Shown here: positions 10,436-22,028 of the stretch, piece by piece | Layout of the letters: the number at the start of each line of letters is the position of its first letter | Numbering within the stretch: the first letter of the stretch is position 1 | Assembly: GCA_035048495.1 (NCBI GenBank) | Contig: CM068549.1 | Span: 3,691,059-3,755,058 of the forward strand | DNA length: 64,000 nucleotides | DNA from: Euptelea pleiosperma | Lineage: Eukaryota > Streptophyta > Magnoliopsida > Ranunculales > Eupteleaceae | Direction of reading: 5' to 3' | Notes under the pieces: generated by a model | Told to the model about the DNA's origin: nothing | Database searches by the model: none | Seen by the model: only the letters and a program-made list of their open reading frames with translations | Made by a program: the position numbers and the translations under genes

Positions 10436-12131
10436 ACATATGCCGTTATGGGAAAAGTGCTCAAATATAATTACTAAAAACAACAATTATTAAAATATAT
10501 TTGGTGTGTTGGTTTACCGCGGTGTGGTCGAACTTTTATGGATTTCGTGAACAAGCCCATGGATGAAATAGCATTGGGTCCAGCCCATGTTAAAAAATGT
10601 TTAGATCCAATGGCAAAGAACCACCTATTAGTTTGTAGGTTCACCTAAAGTGGCCAAACATTTGTCGGATTGGTGGATGGAAGTTTAGCACTTAGTCAAA
10701 CCTATTTTACACTGTTTACCATTAGGTTTTATCCTAATTTCTTATTATTATTATTATTATTATTATTTTCGTCCTTTGAATTGGCATCCTTGCGAGTTCG
10801 TCATTTTAAAGGTTCCTTGATTGGAATGAACTTAGTTTTGATTTTGAAATGGGCCACCCCTATAGATTCATATAAACTTAGTGGGCCTCACTTTAAAGGT
10901 CTATACATGCTTTTTTTTTTTTCTTTTCTTTTCTTTTCTTTTGTTTTTTTTTTCTTTTATGCATCTCTCTCAACCTACGGTACTCTTTTGGGCAACCAAG
11001 AAACCCAAAACAGAGACTTGTTATTCATCTCTAATGTTAGCCATGGAGGTGGACCAAAACAATGTGGGTCCCACCAAAAGAAAAAGTTTTACCCTCCCCT
11101 ACAATTTTACCCATGTTTTAACTAAATATTTCTGGGTTTAACACCAAAATTTTCAACCCAAAATGTTGCTGGAAATACACAGAACTGTACTGCGTTTCAG
11201 CACACACCCATGGACACAAATGGTCTTTAAAACCATCTGATGGGATCCACCAAATCGCTAAACCTTCCCCCTTCTGAAACCTCTCTCTTTGTTGTGTTTC
11301 ATGGGCCTTTTGTTCAAGGTATTAGCTGTTGAACACACCCAAAATAGTGCAGCAAACGTTTCAGCCACCCTCTATTTCATAACCTATATAATACACTAAA
11401 CTATTGGGCATAATACTCAGATTTTCGCTCAAAAATATTTTCAAAACATCACGTTTTTCTCTTCTAAAACTGACTCCAAAATCAACAGGTTTCATCAAAG
11501 TATAACATCTAAAACAGAGACTTGTTTTAGACCGAAATTACAGCCACTAATGAGCCTCTAAAACTACCCAATGGTGCTCACAAAGTCACTCATCTCTCCT
11601 CCAAAACCATTCTTAAATACAACCTGGTTCTAAACCCAAAAATGTTCCAAACCAGAACTCTGTTGTAATTTATAATGTTTCCATGGCTTGCTGCCATGCT
11701 ACCATACAAGGGGTCCCTATGGACTGGCCAGCAACCTAAAACCCATCTCAACTGTACTAACAGACCATACAAAAAAAGAAACAAGGGATTTGAGGAACGA
11801 TTAAAACAAAATTTAAACATGGAATCCATAAAATTTAGAGAATAGTTAAGCATAACATTAATAAATAAGAAATTTACTTACCATTTCTTCGCTTAATCAG
11901 ACAATTATTGGTGTAAATCCATAGCTTTTGAAGTCCTCTCTCACCTATGTGATTTCTGGCTTTGAATAATCAAGGATTCTATTCCAGAATTCCTCTCACA
12001 ATGACTGATTACGTTTGAGAATGAAGAATAGAAATTTTGTGAATTTAATTGATTTTTATACATAGAAGGGCATAGGAGTAATTTACCATGGCTGGAGACA
12101 AATGTCTTTTGCATGTTAAAGTATGGGACAG
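10436..12131. other. unclassified, no gene supported
   Basis: Low-complexity (TTA)n at about 10743-10768 and T-rich runs near 10910-10955 produce spurious frames. The text around 11100-11950, with CTTACC at 11878 resembling a splice donor on the minus strand, has the feel of a large LTR, but no terminal repeats were found. I see no domain. Confidence 0.4.
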
Positions 12132-12141
12132 ATGTTGAAAT

Positions 12142-12520
12142 CAAGGTTTAAAGGTGGCCGAGGCGTTACCGTTTAAACCGTTAAAACGGATTGAAACGGT
12201 CAGGGGCAAAAATCGAAAAAACGGAAAAAAAAAAAAATTAAACGGAATTAAATGGATTTTAACGGATTTTAACGGTTTTAACGATTTTAACGGATTTTAA
12301 CGGAAAAAAACGGAAAAAGTGGCGCTGAAATTCAAATTTTGAAATTTGAAAATAAAAAAATAAATAAAAATTTAACGGATTTTAACGGAAATTAAACGAA
12401 ATTAAATGGTTTTAACGGCTGTTAAAACCAAAATACGGCCATTTTTTTCAAAACCGATAAAACAGGTTTAGATGGAAACGGGCTTGGGGCGTTACCGTTT
12501 AGACCGCCGTTTTTAAAACC
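12142..12520. mobile_element. Small Mutator-like element iterating the word AACGG, 10-bp TSD
   Basis: A perfect 10-bp direct repeat, ATGTTGAAAT, flanks it (12132-12141 and 12521-12530). The ends are CAAGGTTTAAAGGTGGCC and, inverted, GGTTTTAAAAACGGC, with GGCGTTACCGTTTA repeated inverted further in. The interior is almost entirely AACGGATTTT, AACGGAAA and CCGTTTA words plus TTCAAATTTTGAAATTTG. A 9-11 bp TSD is the hallmark of Mutator-like elements, and 379 bp without an open frame makes this a MITE-class derivative. The last bases of the terminus overlap the TSD, so the border is exact only to 1-2 bp. Confidence 0.85.
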
Positions 12521-12530
12521 ATGTTGAAAT

Positions 12531-14390
12531 AGTTAACAAAAGGCTCACTAAGGTGTATCATGATACAACATAATGTTGTAAAACAAGTGATTCGGTGCGA
12601 CGCTATATATTACCAAATAATATGACACAAGGGTCTAGGTCTAATAAATAACTCCTACCGGATGAGTTTTGATTATCTGATTGGACGGATTCAAAGTGAA
12701 TGAGTTCACGAAGGTTTTTCTCAATTAAAATCAAAATGTCGCTTGAATCAACATGAGTTTGGGTCATAAAAATACCTAGGTTGTATACTAAAAAGCTGAA
12801 TAATGTTTCGAAAGCTTACCTGAAATCTTCGAAAAATTCTTAAAAATTCTAGAAAGTGAAATGAGTATTGTCGCAACTAATATTAACTTTGGATCATCCA
12901 AACATGAACGAAATCCAAAGCAAGAACTAGTCTCAAGAAAGATCCTAGATTAACACGTGACACATTAAAAATCCTAAGAAAAATACTAGAAATTATTGGT
13001 ACTAATTCCAAAGATCAGTAACTAACAAGGAAAAGTCTTCTAGATGATGCCGAGCATCACACTCCACTACCTTGGGTCGTTACAGTAATATTCTCTATTA
13101 GAATCTAAATATCAATTTAAATTTACTGACTAGGATTAATTACTAGATTGTAAGAACTGACACTTAGTAAATTTCAGAACTTAACCCTACAAAGAAAATC
13201 AGCATTAGAATTTACTTGACATTCAAATAAACTTAGAACTCCTCTTCATTTTCAAATCTTATAATAGGGACACTTTTTCAACATCTAATAATGTGTGTAA
13301 TACAATAAGAGAATAATAAAAATTTTGGTGACGGGACCCACAAGAGCCATAGTTGGACTAAACTCATTCAAAACACATCCATTTAATGTCAAAACGACGA
13401 ACTGACATTTTCGACATAATCTTACACATTAATGGACTCTATACATCTAATAATCTCACCAACTTTATTTTTCTTATTTTTAAGGCCCGAATTAGGGTTT
13501 CCATGAATAGTGGGACCCACATGTGAAATTTGACATTTAATAGACACCTTTTTATTTTGAAAAAATTTAAAGTAATTAAATGAATTAGGATGATTAGCGC
13601 ATAATAGCGCAATTTCTAACATAATACATAATTTGTAAGTGTTTAAATTATTAATATAAGTAATTGCATGATTTATTGACTTATAATTACTGGGTAGGCC
13701 CGTAGGGCTAATTTAGAGACCCTTTGGGCTTAAAAGTAACCTTAATGAAGCCTAGTAGATACATATGGGTCTTGGGCCCATTTCTAACCCATAACTAATT
13801 AAAAATAGGCGTTTTAGAGAGTTGAAAAGTTCACCCCTTTGAGAGTTACGAAAATCACTTCTCATTCCCTTTATTTATGGATCTGTGAGAGTTGAATGAG
13901 GGAATCCTCCTTTATCCCAACCTTTGAGATAGAAGATTTCAAATTTTAAAATAATTAAAATTTGAATATTTTTGAAAATCAAACCAATCTATTTATTAAA
14001 TAAGCATTAGAGATTCATTCCACAAAACTCAACCACCTTTACCAAAATTTTGGGAGAGCTTTAAGGAGAGAGAAACAGAGAAGAGAAAAGAAAAAGCTTC
14101 GATCAACCTTCATCCGAAGCCCGATCACACTTAAGCTAGAAGGAAAAATCGAAGAGGACACTGAGGGGAATCGCATACTCCAAGGAGAGTTACATCCGAG
14201 CACTTCTAGAATTTACTTAATTCTCTACCTCCATTAAAGAACCAGTCCAAGGTAGGTACAAAGTTGAAATGAGATTAGAATTCACATGTGATATCTGTAT
14301 TTGCTTGTTATTCGAACTTATATGCATGATCAATTATTTTTTTTCTTTTTATATCTTTTGAAATTTCATGATAAAAATCGTACGTCAAAG
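12531..14390 (-). repeat. Degenerate, truncated copy of the TGTCACG-type LTR family, opposite to 38326-42139
   Basis: The best match is 13640-14280, collinear with the complement of 41040-41560. Shared landmarks are GGCCCGTAGGGCTAA, CCCTTTGGGCTTA, GAAGCCTA, GGGCCCATTTCTAACCC, CCTTCATCCGAAGCCCGATC and AACCAGTCCAAGGTAGGTA. The left part (12531-13450) is too decayed to align by eye. It is cut off on the right by LTR Y at 14396. No gene is present. Confidence 0.65.
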
Positions 14391-14395
14391 GGCTT

Positions 14396-15064
14396 TGATA
14401 TTCGCTCAAAAGTACTTATTTTAAGTCATTATCATTTAGCATTGTCGCACTCTCTTACGTAAAACTGTCATATTTATCCACTTTTCTACGTAAGAGTTTC
14501 CTCTATGACGTAGAACACACTTTTCTAGACAATATGGGCTATTTGCATGAATTAAACACATTCTCGGATGTCTAGATATTAAGTCACTCTGATTAAGACT
14601 CATTACGCATTTTTCACTATTGCAGAAAACCCAATCGAATGCTTTTCGAAACTTGCACGCCCACGATCAATCTTAGAAGCATATCGCGAAAGCCCGGAAG
14701 CAAGCCCAAAAGGCCAGTAGACCACACCAAGAAAATGGGCCGAGATAGTGAGCAAGGAAATTCTGAATCATGTGTCAACCCATAGAAGTAATGGGCCAGA
14801 ATTGGTCACGGATCACGAGGCTAGATCAACTAAGATTTAAGGTAGTTGATTCCATCTTAAAGTACTGTACATGGTGGACCGGTATGGAGAATAAGAGTTG
14901 TAGAGCCCACGGGTTCAGGATCCATGCAAAACAACTAGACGATCTAGCGAAGTGAGATGTTATACGAAGTTGCATCAAATCTTGAACATTTGATTTGCTT
15001 GCGTTCATTAATGAAAGGCTTAACCAATAACATGTGGCGATATGATAAAGGAGTGTGCACGGCA
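14396..15064 (+). repeat. LTR fragment Y (A family), outermost layer of the nested stack
   Basis: It starts TGATATTCGCTCAAAAGTAC and follows A-family order: CTCTCTTACGTAAAACTG, CACTTTTCTACGTAAGAG, TAGAACACACTTTTCTAGAC, TATTTGCATGAATTAAACAC, TCTAGATATTAAGTC, GACTCATTACGC, GCCCACGATCAATC. It diverges after about 14720 and is interrupted at 15065 by the start of another A-family LTR (Z). Confidence 0.75.
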
Positions 15065-15164
15065 TGATATTCGCTTAAAAGTGCGTATTTTCCACTATTA
15101 TCCTTTAAGCGTTATCACACTCTCCTATGTAAAACTGCTCTATTTATCCACTTTTCTACGTAAG
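15065..15164 (+). repeat. LTR Z, first 100 bp (split by element A)
   Basis: TGATATTCGCTTAAAAGTGC and the next 80 bases are the 5' end of an A-family LTR. It breaks at CTACGTAAG, where element A is inserted, and resumes after the TSD GTAAG at 49742. Confidence 0.85.
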
Positions 15165-15615
15165 TGATATTCGCTTAAAATTGCATATTTTCCACTATTA
15201 TCTTCTAAGCGTTATCAAACTCTCCTACGTTAAAATGCTCTATTTATCTACTTTTCTACGTAAGAGTCTCTTTTGTTGCATAGAACACACTTTTCTGGAC
15301 GAAATTGTATATTTGCATGCATTAAACGCATTTCTGGAAGTCTAGATATGAAGACGTTATGATCAAGTCTCATTACGTGCTCTTCTCTTGCAGGAAACTC
15401 GATCGGACTATTCTCGAGACTTACGGGCCCACGATCAACCACAGAAGCCTAATATCAAAGCTTAAAAAGCCAACATGCTATGACTAGAAGATGCAGGCCA
15501 AGTACGGGTCAAGTCAGAGGATCACGGAGTCGGTCCAAAGAACCAAGAGAGATGGAGAGCCGATGACCAAGAGACAGACCAAAGCAGTCGAAGCCACATG
15601 AAATGAGAAGAAAAT

Positions 15616-15690
15616 GATAATCTACTCTGCTGGCGAAGCCCGAGAAGATAACATGTTGAAAACTAGGGTTCCAGACCCTCCGCCGATAGT
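15616..15690 (+). repeat. tRNA-like segment inside the A LTR
   Basis: CTGCTGGCGAAGCCCGAG followed about 35 bases later by TAGGGTTCCAGACCCTCCGC resembles degraded A and B boxes of a Pol III promoter; the T-arm-like GGGTTCCAGACCC pairs with itself. Counterparts occur in the other A-family LTRs at 47590-47660 and 50088-50155 (+), and on the minus strand near 36185-36245, 44052-44125 and 47035-47110. The Z copy (TTAGTTGGTGAAG…GGGCTCAAGACCC) is the most tRNA-like. It does not make a full cloverleaf. Confidence 0.45.
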
Positions 15691-16213
15691 TATCTCTATA
15701 GTCTGTAGAGTTTTCTCTCTCATCTCTCCTATTTCTCTCTCGTCTCTCTTCATCTCCCTATACATCACCACTTGATCCTCAGATCTATTGACCTAACCTC
15801 AGAACTCTTGCCCGTTGGCTCTGTCTCATCTCCCTTAGCTTTCTGACCGTTGGATCTTCAATCGGACTGTTGGATCTTCCACCGAACCGTTCGATCTCTC
15901 TAGATCCGTTGATCTACCAATCTGGGTCCCAATCAAGTCACCATCCATCCGATCGTCATCAAATTGTCTGTCACATCATCTTGTGAGACGATGGACATCA
16001 TCAATCCATGTGGGCTAGTTGCGGGCCCATCGTCATCGACCCGTGGCCCGACCATTTAGTGGACCTCGCAATTTTCAAATGCTTTAAATTAATTATTTTT
16101 AAATAAAAAATGGGGGGTCCACTAAATGGGGAAATTCCCCAAAGAAAAATAAGGTTTTCCTTAAAAAAAAAAAAATTTATTTAGAAAAATCCCTAATTTC
16201 CATTAATCGAAAC

Positions 16214-16232
16214 TAGGGAGCTTTATAAGGGG
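16214..16232 (+). promoter_or_regulatory. TATA-like core promoter of A 5' LTR
   Basis: AGGGAGCTTTATAAGGGGG follows a CCATTAATCGAAACTAGGG block and precedes the long pyrimidine-rich leader. The same arrangement recurs in the 3' LTR at about 48184-48200 (ATCTTTATAACGGGGG) and, in Z, as ATATATAAAAGAGGATCCCC near 50934. Confidence 0.5.
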
Positions 16233-16399
16233 GGAAGAGAGGGTTCGAAACCCTAATTCGCAATCCCCTCTCCTCCTCTCCTTCCCCCTATCCTTTCCCT
16301 TCTTCTCCTCCCTACTTTCTTCTTCTCTTCTTCCTCCTTTCTTCTTCGTTTCCTTCCCCCATCCTTCGTCGGAGTTGCAGGTTTGCAACTCCGGCCGTT

Positions 16400-16720
16400 T
16401 TTCTTCTCCTTCTTCTCCTTCTTCTTCTTCTTCTTCTTCTTCTTCTTCTTGTTCTTGTTCTTCTTCTTACCTACGCGCGTGTCTGCTGGGCATTCTCCCT
16501 GTTCTCCGCCGCAGCAGCAACGCACCATCGCCCTGCAACTTCCGGCGGACTGGTTCTCTTCATAACCGGTGCTCTTCCACCGTCTTCAAAGATCGGAGTT
16601 GCAGGTTGCAACTCCAGTTTACCCCCAACAGTGTCCGCCCCCATCTCCTCCTTTTTCTTCTTTTTCTTCTTCTTCTTCTTCTTCTTCTTCTTCTTCTTCT
16701 TCTTCTTCTTCTACTTCTTA
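16400..16720 (+). repeat. (CTT)n tracts in the A 5' LTR
   Basis: Long CTT/TTC runs occur at about 16402-16470 and 16650-16715, separated by the second palindrome. The antisense copy in solo LTR II shows the complementary (GAA)n at about 46225-46322. Tract length differs between LTR copies (shorter in 48370-48417), as expected of a microsatellite. Confidence 0.9.
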
Positions 16721-17842
16721 TTTCATTCTCTCTTCTTCACCCAAAAAAAAAAGGAAAAAACCAGCACCGCCTCCATTAGCGCCGCAGCTGCCCTGCACGA
16801 CTGCTGCTCCCCTTGCTGGTCGCCCCCTTTTTAAGCCGCCCCTGGTTCGTTTCCTCCTGGATCACCACCTGTAACACCTAAAGTAGAAGCCATTCTTATC
16901 TTCTTCTTCGCTAGGCTCCCTTCGGTGATGCACACCAGCAAAGCATGCTCCACTGACCGGAGTTGCAACCTGCAACTCCGGTGACCTCCATTAGCATCGG
17001 TAACCTTCCCCAAGGAGCACCGTTACAGAGAATCCCAAGTCTGAACCGCCTCCACCATGTGCTGCCTCTCTTGGCTGGACTGCCACTCAAACCTCCTCAA
17101 GGTGGATCGCCTGCCATTACCTTATTCTACCACAACACCAGCCTAACACACCGTGGAGCACCACCGTCCTCCTCCAGCAAGCTAGCATCAAAATCCTCTC
17201 CAATCTCTCATCTTGTTAACTTGGCCAGTCTATGGGCTGGTCCCATTCTTCTAAGGTAAATCTTCACTCTTCTCTCTCTCTAGTTTTTTTTCTCCATTCT
17301 CTCTCTAGGATCTCTCTAGTTCTCTTCTCTCTCTCTAAAACTCCATTTCTCTCTCTACCACACTCTCTCTCATTCTCTTGTTTCTCTCTCTAGAATCTCT
17401 AGGTTTTCACCATCTCTCTCTACTTTTTCTCTCTCTTCTTTTTCTCTATCCTCTTAATTTCTCTTCTTGTGTTCTTGTTAAGTTGTTATTTTTCATTTTC
17501 GATTAAAAAGTTGTAATGACATTTGATTGAATTGAGTTAATCTTTAAATTTTTAATTAAGGTGTTCATTTTTATTTTCCTTCAATAGTTGTTAATGATCT
17601 CTCCAAAATGGATGTTTTTAAGCAATTCCACCACTCTCATCTCCCCATGAATTCTGATAATTTTCTGATTATTTTATGTTCTTATTCGCGCTACTCCGAC
17701 TAATCCTAAGTGCGGATCGATATCCGACACAAGCCACTGTGCAAAATTGCTCATTTTACAGGTTAAAAGTCTCAGATAATTACAAATTGTGTTGAAATTA
17801 GGGTTGCCGTAACCAACGACGAGGAAAAACCCTAGTTTCAAA

Positions 17843-17862
17843 TGGCGCCGCTACCGCTCGGG
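17843..17862 (+). promoter_or_regulatory. Primer binding site of element A
   Basis: TGGCGCCGCTACCGCTCGGG lies two bases after the 5' LTR end. Its first eight bases equal the tRNA-Asp PBS of the Athila-type element at 21189, and 11 of the first 13 match. The last bases diverge, so the primer is either a variant tRNA-Asp or a decayed site. Confidence 0.7.
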
Positions 17863-19327
17863 TGTACGGGAGTGCGAAAAAGGACGTAAAGATGGAATTG
17901 AAAAGTTGCTGAAGTGGAAAGCTGCTCAATTTGGACAGCCTGACCTTTTCGGGAAACTTTCTATTTTTGGTTTTTAGTGATTTTTAGCAGTCTTTTAAAT
18001 TACTATTTTTAATGCCTCGGAAGGCCGAGTGCAAAGTTGTAATAATTTAAAAATTTTATTGCTTTCCAATTACCTGCTAGATCTTGTTCTAGGGTTTTTT
18101 AGAAACCCTAGATTTAGTGAAAAATATCAAAAAAATCAAAATTCAAAAAAAATTAGGGTTTAATATTCTGCAGATTTTTAGAAATCACCAATCAAGGATC
18201 TGCGATTTTTGGAAAGATTCCAAAATCTTGAAACTCTGCTTAATTAGGGTTTCCCCTCTTAGATGTTTCCTCTTTAAAAGAATTTCTATCTTTAGAAATC
18301 TTCTGAATTTAGAAAAGTCCGCAAAAGGAAACACCCCAAATCTAGCAGAATTTCAATTTTGGGAAATTTCCCAAAATTGTAAGGGATCTCGCAATCAAAT
18401 TTTTCTTGGAAGATCTCCACAGTTCGAAAAACTTTCCAATCTAGGTATTTTCCAATCTGGGAATTCCTAAAATTTACCCCATCTCGAATTTGAAAAATAA
18501 TTCAAAAACTTGCCTAAATCCAGTGATTGTTCTATAAACCCTAAAAAGGCAAGGATCTTCCAAATAGAATCCCGAATACCTAGACCGTGCGATCTAACTT
18601 TTCTGCAGGAACATGATCCAGTATGGGTAGGGAGTGAAAGTTCAAAGAGGTGGAGTCGGGCCCAAGCCCATTAGGATACCCCTCCCTAACCCACGGAAGC
18701 GACCCCGTGGCGTGGCCCACCGGAGGTAAGTCTCTATCCTCGCCTTGAGTGCGATACAGAGCAATTTGGGTGAATCATTGCCGCATGACTATTTGTTTTC
18801 TAGCAACAACTTACTCGACTTGCGTGGCGTGGCCGTTAATCAATCAACTCTAAGAGAGCAGACCCAGCTCCAAATTGAAACTGGTGGGATTTCATCACCC
18901 ACTTCATCATTCCAACTGATTTGATCCCAAGGCTCCATTTAATTAAATAGAATCAAGAAGTAGAGCCAATTAGCCCGGTGTTTGAGAAAAAATCCACACA
19001 AAACGAACCCGCTTAACATCCAATCGAAATAAGATCACGAGCGCGGGTCCTTGTTGTCTAACACACCCATAGGTCCCTGCTACTCAAGTACACTGAGCTC
19101 GACGTGGCATCTTGGACTATTCAGCGGTTAGTTGCGTGTGGACTAGGAACACACACCAACCCTAGCTTAACCCGAGAGAACACTCTTCTCAAACACTTGA
19201 CCAATCCGGTTAGTATAGGACGTACTTAAGATAGCCATTGTGCCGCACGTCTGTCTAGGCTTCGGATTGCCTTGTTATTGACTAGAGTTAGTACTAAAGG
19301 ATTCGCTCTGAAGAGTGTAGCCTGGTG
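17863..19327 (+). other. Untranslated leader of element A, left part
   Basis: AT-rich sequence without a convincing frame. TAGGGTTT and GAAATCTTC-like words recur. It is interrupted at 19333 by the Athila-type element and resumes at 29660, where the sequence continues as CTCTGAGTGCAAACAG. Confidence 0.6.
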
Positions 19328-19332
19328 AGAAC

Positions 19333-21183
19333 TGATAATGTCAATTTTGTGCGTATTATTCATTTTAACATTAGGACATTATCAGACTTCATTAGCTTAT
19401 AACTCCGCATTTATGCCTAAAATGCATCCTAGATGTCTCATGCATATCATATCCGATTTAGACCCTTATTACGCGTACATTGAATAATTGTAGAATAATG
19501 GTGGATCGCCAATAGATTATCATGGATGCGTAGGATCATCGAGGAAGATCTAACTCCCCATAGACCATCTCCAAATGTGTGCCACATGGAAGCTCCCTAG
19601 CCATTGGATTATTCTTGAGAGCTTTATGGAGCATCATGGCCATGCAAGCCATAACTAAGTGGTTGATGAAGCCATGAAGCCATAAAAGCCACCAAGCCAT
19701 GCAAGCCACATCGGAGTTTCTCAAGCCATGAAGCCATGAAGCCATGAAAGCCACCAAGCCATTGAAGCAATGCAAGCCACATGGGAGTTTCTCAAGCCAT
19801 CTAAGCCACCTCCAAGCCACATATTAGACCTTACATGTGTGATGGAGACACAACATGGGAGACTTCAAAATTCAAAAAAAGTCAAATCTCTCTTGGGAAG
19901 ACCCACCAATAGAAAAGTTACACCTTTTTTCTCTTGAAAAGACCAACCAACCAAAAGTCAACACACCCAACACCTTGGAGATCAAACCTACCACCTTATG
20001 CAAGGCTAACCTTGTACAAATCCTCCCCCATTGGTTCCATTTTCCAACCATTGATCTCCTTCCACCTCATCTCCACCTCTTATCTCCACTTATCACTCTT
20101 CCACATCATCTTCCACATCACCTTCCACCTCACCACCTCACATCTTCTATATAAGCTCACTTTGAGCTTATGAGAAGGTCTTTTTTTCTCTTGTGAGTTT
20201 TTTTTAGAGAGTTAAAATATCCCAAGCAAGTCTCTTCTCCATTCTCATTCTTCTTATCTCTTTCTCTTTTTACTTATTTTTCATGGCCAACCACACTATG
20301 CTTGGCTAGTTTTCTACTTGGGCATAGAGAGGAGGACATCTCATCTCTCTTGGGACTTATGGAGGAACTCACCAATGAATGAGCTTATTGTTGTAAAGGG
20401 CTTTCTCCACTTTTTTTATATTGTTTTCACTTTCACATGTTGTATCATGTACACCTTGTAGTTTGTGATTACATTTATGAATGAAGTGAGGTATTTTTAT
20501 TATATCTTAATTTGTGAGATCTTTTATGAGTGCTTTTAACTTTGTATGACATGCATCCATAGTCTTGTAGTCTCATACTTGCTCTCTTTTTACCCCTAGA
20601 ACACTTCTTAGTTCTAGTATGTTTTTATAGTTTGAAAATACCTCTTGGTGGAAACCCTACTTTTGAATGTTATTTATAAGCTTCATTGTTATATTTTTAG
20701 TGGGAAGAACAACTTAGTAGTTGATTCTCTCCCTTTGTGAGTTGTTTCCATAAGGACCAAGATGATGGGATGGGCCAAATCTTAATGCCCAAACTCTTAT
20801 CTCTTGATTTTTCTTCAAATATTTTACTTGTCTTGTTATTTTATAGCACACTACCTACTACTTTAACTTTCTTGCATTCACTCACACACTTCATCTCTTG
20901 GCACACACCACTCTCATTCCATTTCTTCATCACACCATGCATGTAGTAACCTAGTTTTAGAACACTATACCCCAATCCTTGTGGTTCGACCTTGGGGCTT
21001 CCCTCAAGTTTTTAAACTTGTTGCATTTACTACCCCTCACACCCTAGTTACAATTCATTCTTTGTTGCATTAGAGACTTTAATGTCTAGGGTATGATTTG
21101 GTGCATTTTTATTTCATGTTACTTAAGGATTACATTTTTGTAATTCCTTAGTGTTCTGAGTGTGCACATTAAAGTAGGTAACA
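19333..21183 (+). repeat. 5' LTR of the Athila-type element
   Basis: 1851 bp from TGATAATGTC to GGTAACA. Between about 19660 and 19815 it holds a minisatellite of AAGCCATG/AAGCCACC words whose copy number differs from the 3' LTR, which accounts for most of the length difference. The U3/R boundary is near the TATA box at 20147. Confidence 0.95.
20146..20156 (+). promoter_or_regulatory. TATA box of the Athila-type 5' LTR
   Basis: TCTATATAAGC follows a CCACCTCACC-rich stretch and precedes the leader; it is duplicated in the 3' LTR at about 28617-28627. Sequence and position fit an LTR core promoter. Confidence 0.7.
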
Positions 21184-21188
21184 ATTTT

Positions 21189-21206
21189 TGGCGCCGTTGC
21201 CGGGGA
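21189..21206 (+). promoter_or_regulatory. Primer binding site (tRNA-Asp)
   Basis: TGGCGCCGTTGCCGGGGA lies five bases after the 5' LTR. From family knowledge this is the complement of the 3' end of tRNA-Asp, the primer used by Athila-type elements. Confidence 0.85.
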
Positions 21207-22028
21207 TTGGCAATAGGTGTTCAAGAACTTTGGATTGCTACATTTTCTTTTATTTCTTTTTCTCTATTTGTTCTAACATTCTAACATCTTAACTTGCTAA
21301 CATTCTAACTTTCTAACTCTTTACTTTCTTGCTATTAACTCTTTACATTCAAGCAACTAACATTTTCCATTTCTTTCTAATTTTTTTTTTCTTTGTAGTT
21401 TACTTTACTTGTAACTAACTTCTAATACCTTTTTTTATACTTGTTACTAACGTTTCATGTTTACTTGTAGATCTTCTCTTTAGACCCCCTTAGGTTAGGT
21501 TATACATTTACTTGTATTTTCATCTACTTGTAAGTTTGAGTGATGGCGAGGTCTCTTGAGTGAAGGTGAGGGAGTGATTTGTATTAAACTCCAATTTGTA
21601 ATAATAGATATAGGACTTGCCTCAAGTGTGAGCAATCGTAACTTGAAAGTGGAGGTGGTATGTAAATTGCTCACACTTGTACGAGAAGACTTGATCAAGG
21701 ACCCCAATGTAAGATCTACCCAATCTTTTATATTTTTTTAGTTTAGGGTATTTTGATTTGTTTGTTTGCTTGTGTTCTTTTGCTATTAGTTGATGCATGC
21801 TTAGGCTTTTCTTCTTAGATTAATGCATGTTTATGTTTATTTTCTTAGTCTAATTTGACACATGTATACACTTTATGCACACACATTGTGTTTAGGTGCA
21901 TACTAGTGTGTTTTCTTTTCTTTTGTTTGTATGGTGTTGTGGATGTGCACCCACATTGAGTATTAATCATCTAACTTGTCCACACAATCGACTTTGGAAC
22001 TTAAAATTTATTCACTTGAATCTATTGA
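21207..22028 (+). other. Leader of the Athila-type element
   Basis: About 820 bases, T-rich, with repeated ACTTGT and TCTAACTTT words and no long frame. It separates the PBS from the gag start. AGGTTAGGTTATAC and GTGTTTAGGTGCAT are unremarkable. Confidence 0.7.

Larger units (their letters stand above)
15165..17840 (+). repeat. 5' LTR of element A
   Basis: Complete at about 2.68 kb, TGATATTCGC…CCTAGTTTCA. In order it holds short ACGTAAG repeats, a tRNA-like segment (15616-15690), (G/C)TTGGATCTTC repeats, a TATA region (about 16218), then R/U5 rich in CTT and TCTCTC tracts with three GGAGTTGCA..TGCAACTCC palindromes (16370, 16595, 16957). A candidate splice donor AAGGTAAATC lies at about 17250. 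Proline, serine and phenylalanine frames here come from the pyrimidine tracts and are not genes. The 3' partner is in three pieces: 37646-37835, 44581-44820 and 47564-49736. Confidence 0.9.

Noticed and set aside
10670..11141. Overlapping 151- and 86-codon frames
   Set aside because: Driven by (TTA)n and T-rich runs giving poly-L and poly-F; no domain.
16203..17259. Several open frames on both strands in the A 5' LTR, including S-, F- and K/E-rich ones
   Set aside because: They come from CTT/TTC tracts and pyrimidine-rich leader. The frames differ between LTR copies (48172-49134) and contain no domain.
19855..20173. 99- and 79-codon frames in the Athila-type LTR, repeated at 28326-28644
   Set aside because: Identical because the LTRs are identical. 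They span the promoter region and have no domain.
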